Positions 25,074 to 34,499 of a DNA stretch of 64,000 nt are shown here, piece after piece; positions within the stretch are counted from its first letter, which is position 1; each line of letters starts with the position of its first letter. Location of the stretch: positions 1 to 64,000 of the forward strand of contig DATNFW010000046.1 of the NCBI GenBank assembly GCA_035606175.1, given 5' to 3'. The notes beneath the pieces are model-generated. The model was not told the origin of the DNA. It made no database searches and saw only the letters and a list, made by a program, of their open reading frames with translations. Origin of the DNA: JASHUC01 sp035606175 (GTDB taxonomy: Bacteria > Pseudomonadota > Gammaproteobacteria > Steroidobacterales > Steroidobacteraceae). The translations under genes and the position numbers were made by a program.

Positions 25074-26103
25074 GCCCGTGTCCGCCACCCCTGTCGTCCC
25101 GCAGCGCGAATTCGACCTCGGGCCGACCGACAACGCGCGCCTTGCCAATCTCTGCGGCCCGCTCGATGAGAATCTGCGGCTCGTCGAGTCGCGGCTGGGC
25201 GTCGTGGTGCGCAGGCGCGGCGACAGCTTTCGGGTAACTGGCGAGCGTGCGCCGGAGGCCGAGGAGACGCTGCGGGAGCTGTTCCGCGTCGCACAGCAGG
25301 AGGAGGTGACGCCCGAGCGCGTGCACCTCACGCTGCGCGAGGTGGAGGTGCGCGATCGCGAGGATGCACCGGCGGGCGCCGAGACTGCCGCGGGTGAGAT
25401 CGCCGCATCCGCCGCATCCGGCTCATCCGATGCCTCGGACGAGCTTGTGATACGGGTTCAACGCGGCCTCATCCGGGCGCGCGGTGCGCACCAGCGCGCC
25501 TATCTTGCGCAGATCCGCGCGCGCGATCTGACTTTCGGCATCGGTCCGGCCGGCACGGGCAAAACGTACCTCGCGGTCGCCTGCGCGGTGGAGGCGCTCT
25601 CGAGCGACCGGGTGCGCCGCATCGTGTTGGTGCGCCCCGCCGTCGAGGCGGGCGAGCGGCTCGGGTTTCTGCCGGGCGATCTCACCCAGAAGGTCGATCC
25701 GTATTTGAGACCGATGTACGACGCGCTCTATGAGATGCTCGGCTTCGATCGGGTCGCGCGGCTCATCGAACGCAACGTCATCGAGGTCGCCCCGCTCGCC
25801 TTCATGCGCGGCCGCTCTCTCAACGATTCCTTCATCATCCTCGATGAGGCGCAAAACACGACCATCGAGCAGATGAAGATGTTCCTCACGCGGATCGGCT
25901 TCGGCTCGAAGGCGGTCGTGACCGGGGATCCGACCCAGACCGATCTGCCGGCCGGGCGCATCTCGGGCTTGCGGCACGTGATCGCCGTGCTGAACGGCAT
26001 CGAGGGTGTGGCGTTCACGTATTTCGACGCACGCGACGTGGTGCGCCATCCGCTCGTGCAGCGGATCGTGCAGGCCTACGAGGCCCAGGGCGACTCGAAG
26101 TGA
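25066..26103 (+). CDS. ybeZ: PhoH-like ATPase (YbeZ)
   Basis: 345 residues. Walker A GPAGTGKT (about 160-167) and Walker B FIILDEAQN, with the following TRIGFGSKAVVTGDPTQTDLP, are typical of PhoH/YbeZ, an RNA-linked ATPase that works with YbeY in rRNA processing. TTG 25066 has GAGGG ten bases upstream and overlaps the miaB stop; GTG 25078 is the alternative. An acidic/Ala linker (about residues 95-125) separates a small N-domain from the ATPase. Confidence 0.9.
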   Translation: MPEPVSATPVVPQREFDLGPTDNARLANLCGPLDENLRLVESRLGVVVRRRGDSFRVTGERAPEAEETLRELFRVAQQEEVTPERVHLTLREVEVRDREDAPAGAETAAGEIAASAASGSSDASDELVIRVQRGLIRARGAHQRAYLAQIRARDLTFGIGPAGTGKTYLAVACAVEALSSDRVRRIVLVRPAVEAGERLGFLPGDLTQKVDPYLRPMYDALYEMLGFDRVARLIERNVIEVAPLAFMRGRSLNDSFIILDEAQNTTIEQMKMFLTRIGFGSKAVVTGDPTQTDLPAGRISGLRHVIAVLNGIEGVAFTYFDARDVVRHPLVQRIVQAYEAQGDSK

Positions 26104-26597
26104 GCTCGGGTGCGCTGCGCGTCGAGCTCACGCGGACGAGCCGGATGCGCGCGCCGCGCGCGGCCGAAATTCGGGTTTGGGCGGGAGCGGCGCTCGGCCG
26201 GCGCGCTCGCGGTCGCGAGCTCGCGGTGCGCATCGTCGGCGCCCGCGAGAGCCGCAGGTTGAATGCGCGCTATCGCGGACGCGATGAGCCGACCAACGTG
26301 CTGTCGTTCCCGGTCGCGGAGCACCTCGCACGCGGTGTGCGCTCGGCGCATCAGGGACCCGAGATGCTCGTGCCCTCTCCCCTCGGAGACCTCGTGCTCT
26401 GCTCGCCGATCGTCGCGAGCGAAGCGCGCCGGCAGGGCAAGAGCGTGCGGGCTCACTGGGCGCATTTGATCGTGCACGGCACGCTGCACCTCGTCGGCTT
26501 CGATCACGAGCGACCCCTCGATGCGCGGCGTATGGAGCGGCGCGAGATCGCCGTGCTCAAGCGGCTGGGATTCGCCAACCCGTATCGGAGTGCGTAA
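26100..26597 (+). CDS. ybeY: Endoribonuclease YbeY (16S rRNA 3'-end maturation)
   Basis: 165 residues, GTG start overlapping ybeZ by four bases. Zinc-binding motif HGTLHLVGFDH with H126, H130 and H136, and the preceding PTNVLSFP segment, identify YbeY. Needed for 16S 3' processing and ribosome quality control. The start region is Arg/Ser-rich and not conserved. Confidence 0.94.
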   Translation: MSSGALRVELTRTSRMRAPRAAEIRVWAGAALGRRARGRELAVRIVGARESRRLNARYRGRDEPTNVLSFPVAEHLARGVRSAHQGPEMLVPSPLGDLVLCSPIVASEARRQGKSVRAHWAHLIVHGTLHLVGFDHERPLDARRMERREIAVLKRLGFANPYRSA

Positions 26598-27529
26598 TGG
26601 CCCAGAATGACGGCAGCGCGACCGGCCGGTGGCTGAAGCGCACGCTCAAGTCCTTCTCCGGCGAGCCGCAGGATCGCGAGGAGCTGATGGAGCTGCTCCG
26701 CGATGCGCACGAGCGCGGTGTCGTCGATGCCGATGCGACTCGCATGCTCGAGGGCGTGCTCGAAGTCTCGGACCTGCAGGTGCGCGACATCATGGTGCCG
26801 CGGGGACAGATGGTGTTCGTGCGACGCGACGATCCGCCGGGGCGCATTCTGCCGACCGTGATCGAGTCGGGACACTCGCGCTTTCCGGTGATGGACGAGA
26901 ATCGGGACGACATCGTCGGCATTCTGCTTGCGAAGGATCTGCTGCGCCTCGCGCCGCAGGCGCTCGAGCCGCAAGAGCCGCACGAGCGCAACGCAAGCCA
27001 CGGCGCAACGCGTGCCGCCGCTGCCGAGCGCTTCGACATTCGTGAGTACATGCGCCCCGCGGTATTCGTGCCGGAGTCGAAGCGGCTCAACGTGCTGCTC
27101 CGGGACTTTCGCCGCGGCAGAAACCACATGGCGATCGTCGTCGACGAGTACGGCGGGGTCTCGGGCCTCGTCACGATCGAGGATGTGATCGAGGAGATCG
27201 TCGGAGAGATCGAGGACGAGTTCGACGTCGAGGACGATCGGAACATCCGCAAGGAGGAGCCGCGTCAGTTCACCGTGCGCGGCGTGACGCGCCTCGAGGA
27301 GTTCAACGAGTACTTCGGCACCGAGCTCTCCGGGGACGGCTTCGACACCGTCGCCGGCCTCATCATGAATCGCCTCGGCCGCCTGCCGCGCCGCGGCGAG
27401 ACGCTCGCGATCGACGGCCTCGAGTTCCGAGTGGTGCGCGCCGACCGCCGGCGCATCGATACGGTGCGGGTGGTGAGCGCCCGGGACGTGACACCGCCCG
27501 ATGAGCGCGCCGCGGACGGCGCGGAATGA
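26597..27529 (+). CDS. corC: CorC-type CBS domain protein
   Basis: 310 residues. Two CBS domains (about 75-135 and 150-205, including DIMVPRGQMVFVRRD and MAIVVDEYGGVSGLVTIEDV) followed by a CorC/HlyC C-terminal domain (RQFTVRGVTRLEEFNEYFG). No membrane segments, so it is the soluble CorC/YbeX type linked to Mg/Co efflux and, through its neighbours ybeZ-ybeY, to ribosome homeostasis. TAATG overlap with ybeY and ATGA overlap with lnt. Confidence 0.92.
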   Translation: MAQNDGSATGRWLKRTLKSFSGEPQDREELMELLRDAHERGVVDADATRMLEGVLEVSDLQVRDIMVPRGQMVFVRRDDPPGRILPTVIESGHSRFPVMDENRDDIVGILLAKDLLRLAPQALEPQEPHERNASHGATRAAAAERFDIREYMRPAVFVPESKRLNVLLRDFRRGRNHMAIVVDEYGGVSGLVTIEDVIEEIVGEIEDEFDVEDDRNIRKEEPRQFTVRGVTRLEEFNEYFGTELSGDGFDTVAGLIMNRLGRLPRRGETLAIDGLEFRVVRADRRRIDTVRVVSARDVTPPDERAADGAE

Positions 27530-29109
27530 GACTCGCGCTCGAGAGCACCGCTTCGCGCAGCACTCTCGCGGCCGCCGCCGGAGTGCTCCTCGCGGCAGCC
27601 TTTGCGCCGCTTCAATGGTGGCCGCTCGCGATCCTCTGTCCTCTCGCGCTCGTCGCGCTGTGGCAGGGCGCGAGCCCGCGCACGGCTGCATGGAGCGGCT
27701 TCTGGTTCAACGTCGGCACGTTCACCGCGGGCACCTACTGGCTGTACGTCAGCATTCACCACTTCGGGCGCGCCCCGCTCGTGCTGGCCTTTTTCCTCAT
27801 GGGGGGCCTGGTCGGCATCATGGCGCTTTACGGAGCGCTGCTCGGCTACATCGTCGGGCGATGGCTTCCGGCTTCCGGGGCGCTGCGCTGGATGGCGGGT
27901 ATTCCGGCGGCCTGGGTCTTCATCGAGTGGTGGCGCGGCTGGTTCCTGAGCGGCTTCGGGTGGCTCTCGCTCGGGTACTCGCAGTCCGATACCTGGCTCG
28001 GCCGCGGCCTTGCCCCGGTGCTCGGCGTCTATGGCTTGACGGCCCTGCTCGTCGCTGTCGCCGGTGCGCTGTTGACGCTCGTCCGGGGGAGCTGGCGCGA
28101 GCGGCTCGTCGCGCTCGCCGTGCTCGCGGTGCCGGCCATCGCGGCCGTCCCGCTCGCGAGCCAAAGCTGGACGCGCCCCGTCGGCACACCCGTGAGCGTC
28201 GCCATCGTCCAGGGCGCCATTCCGCAGGATGAGAAGTGGCAGGACTCGCATCGCGATGCGACGCTCGAGCTCTATCGCAAGCTCACGGAGAGCGCGCTCG
28301 GGACGCCCGTCATCGTCTGGCCGGAGGCGGCCCTGCCCGATGAGGCCAACTATCTGACGGACTATCTCATCGGGCTGTACCGCGAAGCGCACGAGCGCGG
28401 CTCCTCGCTCCTCATCGGGGCCGTGCGCTCCGACGGGGACGACATCTACTACGACTCGGTGCTCAGTCTCGGGCCGACGATCGGCTGGTACAACAAACAG
28501 CACCTCGTGCCGTTCGCCGAGTTCTTCCCGGTGCCGCATTTCGTTCGCACGTGGCTGCGGCTCATGAGCCTGCCCTACTCCGATCTGACGGCCGGCAAGC
28601 CCGGGCAGCCGCCGCTCACGGCGGGCGGCCTGCGGCTTGCCGCAACCGTGTGTTACGAGGACGCGTACGCGAGCTCGGAGCTGCCGGTCGTCGCCGATGC
28701 CGACGCCCTGGTCAACGTGAGCAACGATGCCTGGTTCGGCCACTCGAGCGCACGCTATCAGCACCTGCAGATCTCGCAGATGTTCGCGATGCAGATCGGC
28801 CGCCCCCTCGTCCGTGCAGCGAACGATGGCGTCTCCGCGCTCATCGGACCGCACGGGGAGATCGTTGCGAGGGCACCGGAGTACCAGCCGTTCGTGCTCA
28901 AGGCATCGCTCCGCGCCTATCGGGGGCTCACGCCCTTCGACCGTTACGGGAACTGGTTGATTATTTCTCTCGCCGCCCTCACGCTCGTACTGCTGCTCGG
29001 CTACGGCCAGCTCTCGCGCGCGGCGATCCGCCCGGCAAGCGTTGAGGGCGGGGCATCGGGCGCTCCCGCGGCGGCACGGGTACACCGAATGCTGCGAGAT
29101 GTGTCATAA
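27526..29109 (+). CDS. lnt: Apolipoprotein N-acyltransferase
   Basis: 527 residues. About eight membrane segments (residues 10-210) then a periplasmic nitrilase domain with the catalytic triad E267 (VIVWPEAALP), K324 (GWYNKQHLVPFAEFFP) and C376 (AATVCYEDAY), and a last membrane segment. Adds the third acyl chain to lipoproteins, which is the prerequisite for Lol sorting; possible substrates in this window are the proteins at 16568, 29224 and 33452. Coupled to corC. Confidence 0.95.
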   Translation: MRLALESTASRSTLAAAAGVLLAAAFAPLQWWPLAILCPLALVALWQGASPRTAAWSGFWFNVGTFTAGTYWLYVSIHHFGRAPLVLAFFLMGGLVGIMALYGALLGYIVGRWLPASGALRWMAGIPAAWVFIEWWRGWFLSGFGWLSLGYSQSDTWLGRGLAPVLGVYGLTALLVAVAGALLTLVRGSWRERLVALAVLAVPAIAAVPLASQSWTRPVGTPVSVAIVQGAIPQDEKWQDSHRDATLELYRKLTESALGTPVIVWPEAALPDEANYLTDYLIGLYREAHERGSSLLIGAVRSDGDDIYYDSVLSLGPTIGWYNKQHLVPFAEFFPVPHFVRTWLRLMSLPYSDLTAGKPGQPPLTAGGLRLAATVCYEDAYASSELPVVADADALVNVSNDAWFGHSSARYQHLQISQMFAMQIGRPLVRAANDGVSALIGPHGEIVARAPEYQPFVLKASLRAYRGLTPFDRYGNWLIISLAALTLVLLLGYGQLSRAAIRPASVEGGASGAPAAARVHRMLRDVS

Positions 29110-29223
29110 ATAAGGCTGCCCCAGGGCCGCAAATGCGGCACGCGTTGCAAAAGTGAACCTCGAGCGGTGCAGCCCGGTCTACCGCCCGCGGTCCAAAATC
29201 CCCGGATATCCTCGGAGTCCCAC

Positions 29224-30774
29224 ATGAGCTGTCAACGGTCGGCCCGCCGGGCCGGAATCCTCTCCATCGCGAGCCTCGCTCTCGCGGCATGCTCGGGCAG
29301 CTCGAGCGCGCAGACGGCCGAGCTCGCCGGCCCGAGCATCGCCGCGGCGCATGCGGCATCCACCATCGCCGTGCGAGATCCGCCGGAGTACAACAGCGGC
29401 GCGAACGCGGTCGCGCAGCTGCCCGATTTCTCCGGACTGGTCGAGAAGTACGGTCCGGCCGTGGTGAACGTGGAGGTGGTCGAGCATTCGCAGTCCGCAT
29501 CCCCGAGCTCCTCGCAGGGCGGCGACAACGGGGATGGCGACAAGGGCAACGGAAACGGCGGCGACGACTCGAACGACCCGTTCAATCAGTTCTTTCGCCG
29601 CTTCGGCATTCCGAACGTGCCGCGGAATCTTCCGCCGCAGCACGGCACGGGCTCCGGGTTCATCATCAGCCCCGATGGCTACATCCTGACCAACGCGCAC
29701 GTGGTGCAGGATGCCGATCAAGTGACGGTGAAGCTCGTCGACCGGCGCGAGTACCGGGCGAAAGTCATCGGCATCGACGAGCGCACCGACATCGCGGTCG
29801 TCAAGATCGCCGCGCACAACCTGCCGGTCGTGAAGATCGGCGATTCGAAGAAGCTCAAGCCGGGGCAGTGGGTGGTTGCGATCGGCTCGCCGTTCAATTT
29901 CGAGAATAGCGCGACGGCGGGGATCGTGAGCGCCACCGCGCGGCCTCTGCCGAGCGACAACTACGTACCGTTCATCCAGACCGATGTCGCCGTCAATCCG
30001 GGCAACTCGGGCGGGCCGCTGTTCAATGCTCGCGGCGAAGTCGTCGGCGTGAACTCGCAGATCTTCAGCCAGACCGGCGGCTACATGGGACTTTCGTTCG
30101 CGATCCCGATCGACCTCGCGGTGAACGTCGAGCAGCAGCTCATCAAGACCGGACGCGTGGTGCGCGGCCGGATCGGTGTCACCATCCAGGATCTCAACTC
30201 GCAGCTCGCCGAGTCCTTCGGGCTCGACCGCCCGCGCGGCGCGCTCGTGAGCATGGTCGAGGCGAATGGGCCGGCGAGCAAGGCCGGCATCAAGGCCGGC
30301 GATGTCATTCTCTCCGTCGATGGGCAGACCATCGATCACTACGGGGAGGTGTCGTCGCTCATCTCGAACATGAGACCGGGGACTGACGCGCACCTGACGC
30401 TCTGGCGCAACCGCAAGCAGCTCGACGCAACGGTGCACGTCGCGGAGCTCAACGAGAAGCAGGAACGCACCGGCTCGCGCGCGCAGCCCGGACGCCAGCG
30501 CAACGAGATCGCGGCGCTCGGCCTCTCCGTGCGGCCGCTGACGCCGGATGAGAAACAGCAGGCGCAGACGCAGGGCGATCTGATCGTGGAGCGCGCGAGC
30601 GGCCCGGCGGCCGATGCGGGGGTGCAGCCTGGAGACGTGATCCTCGGGGTGAACGGCAAACCCGTCCACACGCAGCGCGATCTCGAGCAGGATGCGAAGG
30701 ATGCGGGCAAGACGCTCGCGCTCCTCATCCAGCGCCAGGACGCGCAGATCTATATCCCGCTGCAGGTGCGCTAG
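29224..30774 (+). CDS. DegP/DegQ-family serine protease, predicted lipoprotein
   Basis: 516 residues from ATG 29224. Trypsin-like HtrA domain with H159 (TNAHVV), D189 (ERTDIAVVKI) and S262 (VNPGNSGGPLF), then two PDZ domains (about 330-420 and 440-510). Envelope protein quality control. The leader MSCQRSARRAG...SLALAAC has a lipobox (L20-A21-A22-C23) with Ser after Cys, so unlike DegP/DegQ/MucD, which are released by signal peptidase I, it is predicted to be anchored in the outer membrane. A 25-residue Gly/Asn/Asp-rich loop (about 93-118) precedes the protease core. The 114 bases upstream hold only a small hairpin and no clear promoter. Confidence 0.93.
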   Translation: MSCQRSARRAGILSIASLALAACSGSSSAQTAELAGPSIAAAHAASTIAVRDPPEYNSGANAVAQLPDFSGLVEKYGPAVVNVEVVEHSQSASPSSSQGGDNGDGDKGNGNGGDDSNDPFNQFFRRFGIPNVPRNLPPQHGTGSGFIISPDGYILTNAHVVQDADQVTVKLVDRREYRAKVIGIDERTDIAVVKIAAHNLPVVKIGDSKKLKPGQWVVAIGSPFNFENSATAGIVSATARPLPSDNYVPFIQTDVAVNPGNSGGPLFNARGEVVGVNSQIFSQTGGYMGLSFAIPIDLAVNVEQQLIKTGRVVRGRIGVTIQDLNSQLAESFGLDRPRGALVSMVEANGPASKAGIKAGDVILSVDGQTIDHYGEVSSLISNMRPGTDAHLTLWRNRKQLDATVHVAELNEKQERTGSRAQPGRQRNEIAALGLSVRPLTPDEKQQAQTQGDLIVERASGPAADAGVQPGDVILGVNGKPVHTQRDLEQDAKDAGKTLALLIQRQDAQIYIPLQVR

Positions 30775-30791
30775 CAGGCGCGTCGGCCGGG

Positions 30792-33455
30792 ATGGAGGCG
30801 ACCTACGATCCGGCGGCGGTCGAGCACGCCGCCCAGGAGCATTGGCGCTCGCTCGACGCCTACCGCGCCAGGGAGCACGACCCGCGCTTCCCGAAAGGCA
30901 AGTACTACGTGTGCTCGATGCTGCCGTATCCGAGCGGCAAGGCGCACATGGGGCACGTGCGCAACTACACGCTGAACGACGTCGTCTACCGCTTCAAGCG
31001 CTCATCGGGCTACAACGTCATGTCGCCCATGGGCTGGGATGCCTTCGGGCTGCCGGCCGAGAACGCGGCCATCGAGAAGGGCATCGCGCCCGCGAAGTGG
31101 ACGCGCGCCAACATCGCAGACATGAAGGCGCAATTCGCGCCTATGGGGTTCGCATTCGACTGGTCGCGCGAGGTGACGACCTGCGATCCGGCCTACTACC
31201 GCTGGAACCAGTGGCTGTTCCTCAAAATGCTCGAGCGCGGCATCGCCTACCGCAAGACCCAGGTCGTGAATTGGGACCCGGTCGATCAGACGGTGCTCGC
31301 GAACGAGCAGGTCGTGGACGGGTGCGGCTGGCGCTCGGGAGCACCGGTCGAGAAGCGTGAGATCCCCGGCTACTACCTTGCGATCACGCGCTACGCGGAG
31401 GAGCTCCTCACGAGCCTCGAGAAAGACCTCGAGGGATGGCCGACTCAGGTGCGCCTCATGCAGGAGAACTGGATCGGACGGAGCGAGGGCGTCCGCTTCG
31501 CGTTTGCCTACGAGCTCGAAGGCAAGCGGCAGCTGCTGTGGGTGTTCACCACGCGTGCCGACACCATCATGGGCGTCACTTTCGTTGCGATCGCGCCCGA
31601 GCATCCGCTCGCCACCGAGCTTGCCCAGCGCGAGCTCGCACAGCGCGAGCCCGCACACGCGGTGCGGCCATTGACGGCCTTCATCGAGGCCTCGCGTCAT
31701 GGAGGTGTGGCTGATGCCGAGCTCGCCACGACCGAGAAGAAGGGCGTTCCCACCGGGTTCTTCGTCGTGCATCCCCTGACCGGCGAGCGCATCGAGGTGT
31801 GGATCGGCAACTACGTCCTCATGAGCTACGGCGAGGGCGCCGTGATGGGCGTGCCCGGCCACGACGAGCGGGATTTCGCGTTCGCTCTGCAGTACGGACT
31901 GCCGATTCGCCAGGTGATAGACATCGAGGGCCGCGAGTTCTCCGCGACGCAGTGGATGCCGTGGTATGCCTCGACCGAGGGGAGCCGCTGCATTCATTCG
32001 CGCTCGGCCGACGGCCGCTACGACTACGATGGCAAGGACTACAGCCACGCGGTCGATGCCGTCGCGGCCGATCTCGCCGCTCGCGGCCTCGGCGAGAAGC
32101 GCGTGCAATGGCGCCTGCGCGACTGGGGCATCTCTCGCCAGCGCTACTGGGGGACACCGATCCCGGTGATCCATTGCGAGGATTGCGGCGTGGTGCCGGT
32201 GCCTGAGAAGGACCTCCCGGTCGTGCTCCCGGAGGATCTCGTTCCGGACGGCACCGGCAATCCGCTCGCCAAGGACGAGCGCTTCCTCGCGTGCACCTGC
32301 CCGCGATGCGGGAAGCCTGCGCGCCGCGAGACCGACACGATGGATACGTTCGTCGATTCGTCCTGGTACTACATGCGCTACTGCTGTCCGGATGCGGCGC
32401 AGATGGTCGACGAGCGCACCGGATACTGGATGCCGATGGATCAGTACATCGGCGGCATCGAGCACGCGGTCCTGCATTTGCTGTATGCCCGCTTCTGGAC
32501 GCGCGTCATGCGCGATTTCGGGCTCGTTGCGTTCGATGAGCCTTTCGAGCGCCTCTTCACTCAAGGGATGCTGCTCGCGCACTGCTACTTCCGCGAGGAT
32601 GCGACCGGCCGCAGGCGCTGGTTCTATCCCGCCGAAGTGGAGCAGCAGTTCGATGAGCGCGGCGTGCCGGTGAGCGCCGTCGCGAAGGAGGACGGCCGGC
32701 CCGTCGTGTACGCGGGCATCGAGAAGATGTCGAAGAGCAAGAACAACGTCGTCGAGCCGCGCGCCTTCATCGAGCGCTTCGGCGCGGACACGGCCCGCGC
32801 ATTCGTCATCTTCGCAGGACCCCCGGATCAGAGCGCGCCCTGGTCGGACAAGAGCGCCGAGGGAGTGCACCGCTTCCTGCGGCGCCTGTGGATGTTCTGC
32901 CACAGTGAGCGCGAGCGGATCGCGGGCGCGCCGCGCCGCGTACCCGCGACTCTCGATCCCGCTCTCAAGAGGGCTCGCCACGAGCTGCACGCGACATTGC
33001 AGCAGGCGCTGTTCGATTATCAGCGCATGCAGTTCAACACGGTCGTCTCGGCAGCGATGATCATGCTGAATGTGCTCGAGTCGGCGAAGGCGCTGCCCGA
33101 GAGCGGCGCGCTGCTGCGCGAAGGTGCGGGCATTCTGCTGCAGACGCTGTATCCCATCGCGCCGCACATCACCCATGCCTTGTGGGTGGAGCTCGGGCTT
33201 GCCGCCGAACGTGGCGACCTTCTCGATGCCCCGATGCCGCAGCCGAGCGAGGAGGCGCTGCGTCAGGAGGAGCTCGAGCTCGTCGTGCAGGTCAACGGGA
33301 AGCTCCGCGGGCGCGTGACGGTCGCTGCGGAGGCGAGTGAGGAGGCAGTCAAAGCCGCGGCGCTCTCGGATGAGCACATTCGCAAATTCGTGGCCGGCAA
33401 ACCCGTGAGGAAGGTGATCCTCGTGCGCGGCAAGCTGATCAATCTCGTCGTGTGA
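30792..33455 (+). CDS. leuS: Leucine--tRNA ligase
   Basis: 887 residues (E. coli 860). Class I synthetase: HIGH-type PYPSGKAHMGHVRNYT (about 45-60) and KMSKSKNN at about residues 645-652. Editing domain with FTTRADTIMGVTFVAIAPEHPL. 17 bases after the protease gene; GTGA overlap with lptE. The start of the conserved leuS-lptE-holA-nadD gene order. Confidence 0.97.
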   Translation: MEATYDPAAVEHAAQEHWRSLDAYRAREHDPRFPKGKYYVCSMLPYPSGKAHMGHVRNYTLNDVVYRFKRSSGYNVMSPMGWDAFGLPAENAAIEKGIAPAKWTRANIADMKAQFAPMGFAFDWSREVTTCDPAYYRWNQWLFLKMLERGIAYRKTQVVNWDPVDQTVLANEQVVDGCGWRSGAPVEKREIPGYYLAITRYAEELLTSLEKDLEGWPTQVRLMQENWIGRSEGVRFAFAYELEGKRQLLWVFTTRADTIMGVTFVAIAPEHPLATELAQRELAQREPAHAVRPLTAFIEASRHGGVADAELATTEKKGVPTGFFVVHPLTGERIEVWIGNYVLMSYGEGAVMGVPGHDERDFAFALQYGLPIRQVIDIEGREFSATQWMPWYASTEGSRCIHSRSADGRYDYDGKDYSHAVDAVAADLAARGLGEKRVQWRLRDWGISRQRYWGTPIPVIHCEDCGVVPVPEKDLPVVLPEDLVPDGTGNPLAKDERFLACTCPRCGKPARRETDTMDTFVDSSWYYMRYCCPDAAQMVDERTGYWMPMDQYIGGIEHAVLHLLYARFWTRVMRDFGLVAFDEPFERLFTQGMLLAHCYFREDATGRRRWFYPAEVEQQFDERGVPVSAVAKEDGRPVVYAGIEKMSKSKNNVVEPRAFIERFGADTARAFVIFAGPPDQSAPWSDKSAEGVHRFLRRLWMFCHSERERIAGAPRRVPATLDPALKRARHELHATLQQALFDYQRMQFNTVVSAAMIMLNVLESAKALPESGALLREGAGILLQTLYPIAPHITHALWVELGLAAERGDLLDAPMPQPSEEALRQEELELVVQVNGKLRGRVTVAAEASEEAVKAAALSDEHIRKFVAGKPVRKVILVRGKLINLVV

Positions 33456-33970
33456 GCAGCGAGATGCCGCGCGGCGGGTCGTTGGTGCAAAGAGCGGCAA
33501 CGCTGTTCGCGGCGGGAATCGCAGTGTCGCTCTCGGGGTGCGGATTTCACCTCGAAGGGCATGCGCCGCTTCCGAAGGCGCTCGACAGCACGTACGTCGA
33601 GACGCAGGACCAGCAGACCGATTTCGCGCAGGGCCTGCGCAAGGCGCTCCTGACCGCGGGAGCCCGCGTGACGGATGACAGCTCGCGAGCGACCGCCGTC
33701 GTGCACGTGCTGCAGGACTCGGTGACGCCGCGCGTGCTCGCCGTCTCGCCGGCGAACCTTCCGCGCGAATACGAGATCACGTACACGGTCCGCTTCTCCG
33801 TCTCCTCCGGCGGCAAGGATCTGCTGGCGCCGCAGGAGGTCTCCCTGTCGCGCGACTACAGTTTCGATGAGCACGTGCTGCTTGCGAAGGACAACGAGGA
33901 AGCGATCCTGCGCGGCGCGCTCGCGCGCGATCTCGTCGATGTGGTGATGCGCCGGCTCAGAAACCTGTAA
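33452..33970 (+). CDS. lptE: LPS-assembly lipoprotein LptE
   Basis: 172 residues, GTG start in leuS overlap (ATG 33464 is an alternative). Signal peptide with lipobox LSGC (residues 27-30) followed by GFHLEGHAPLPKALDSTYVE, the usual LptE mature start. Plugs the LptD barrel that delivers LPS to the outer surface. Position directly after leuS is diagnostic. Confidence 0.93.
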   Translation: MSSEMPRGGSLVQRAATLFAAGIAVSLSGCGFHLEGHAPLPKALDSTYVETQDQQTDFAQGLRKALLTAGARVTDDSSRATAVVHVLQDSVTPRVLAVSPANLPREYEITYTVRFSVSSGGKDLLAPQEVSLSRDYSFDEHVLLAKDNEEAILRGALARDLVDVVMRRLRNL

Positions 33971-33995
33971 GCGGCCGCCGCGCGAAGCGCCCCGA

Positions 33996-34499
33996 ATGAC
34001 GGAGTGCCGAACAGTCGCCGGCCTCGATCGTGTGGCGCTCGCCGCGCTGCTCGAGCGCTTCGGGCTCGATCTCAAGCTCCTCGCTCCGCAGGAGCAAATC
34101 CCGGGCTCCTACTGGGGCGAGCGCGAGGCCGGCCTCGAAGGCGATCGGCTCTACGCGCGTCTCGACACACCGGTGCATTCGGTGCTGCACGAGGCGGCGC
34201 ACTTCATCTGCATGACACCCGAGCGGCGCGCAGGACTCGATACCGATGCCGGGGGCGATGACATCGAGGAGGCGGCCGTCTGCTACCTGCAGATTCTGCT
34301 CGCCGATGAGCCGGGCGGCATCGGGCGCGAGCGGATGCTCGCGGACATGGATGCCTGGGGCTACAGCTTCCGGCTCGGCAGCGCGGCGGCCTGGTTCGAG
34401 TGCGACGCCGAGGATGCACGGGAGTGGCTCGCGAGGGCAGGCGTCATCGGGGCGGACGGCAGCATCAACTGCGCGCAAACCGGTCCGTCGCCGCGATGA
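33996..34499 (+). CDS. Conserved hypothetical protein with HEXXH motif, putative zinc protease-like
   Basis: 167 residues, not recognised as a named family. H65-E-A-A-H69 in TPVHSVLHEAAHFICM is a classic zincin motif and the Glu pair in GDDIEEAAVCYLQ (about residues 88-100) could give the third ligand. No signal peptide or membrane segment, so it is probably cytoplasmic. Rich in Trp/acidic residues towards the end (MDAWGYSF, WFECDAEDAREWL). It lies between lptE and holA, which adjoin directly in E. coli, so together with the convergent pip gene it is an insertion into that order. Its last 35 bases overlap pip. Confidence 0.75.
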   Translation: MTECRTVAGLDRVALAALLERFGLDLKLLAPQEQIPGSYWGEREAGLEGDRLYARLDTPVHSVLHEAAHFICMTPERRAGLDTDAGGDDIEEAAVCYLQILLADEPGGIGRERMLADMDAWGYSFRLGSAAAWFECDAEDAREWLARAGVIGADGSINCAQTGPSPR

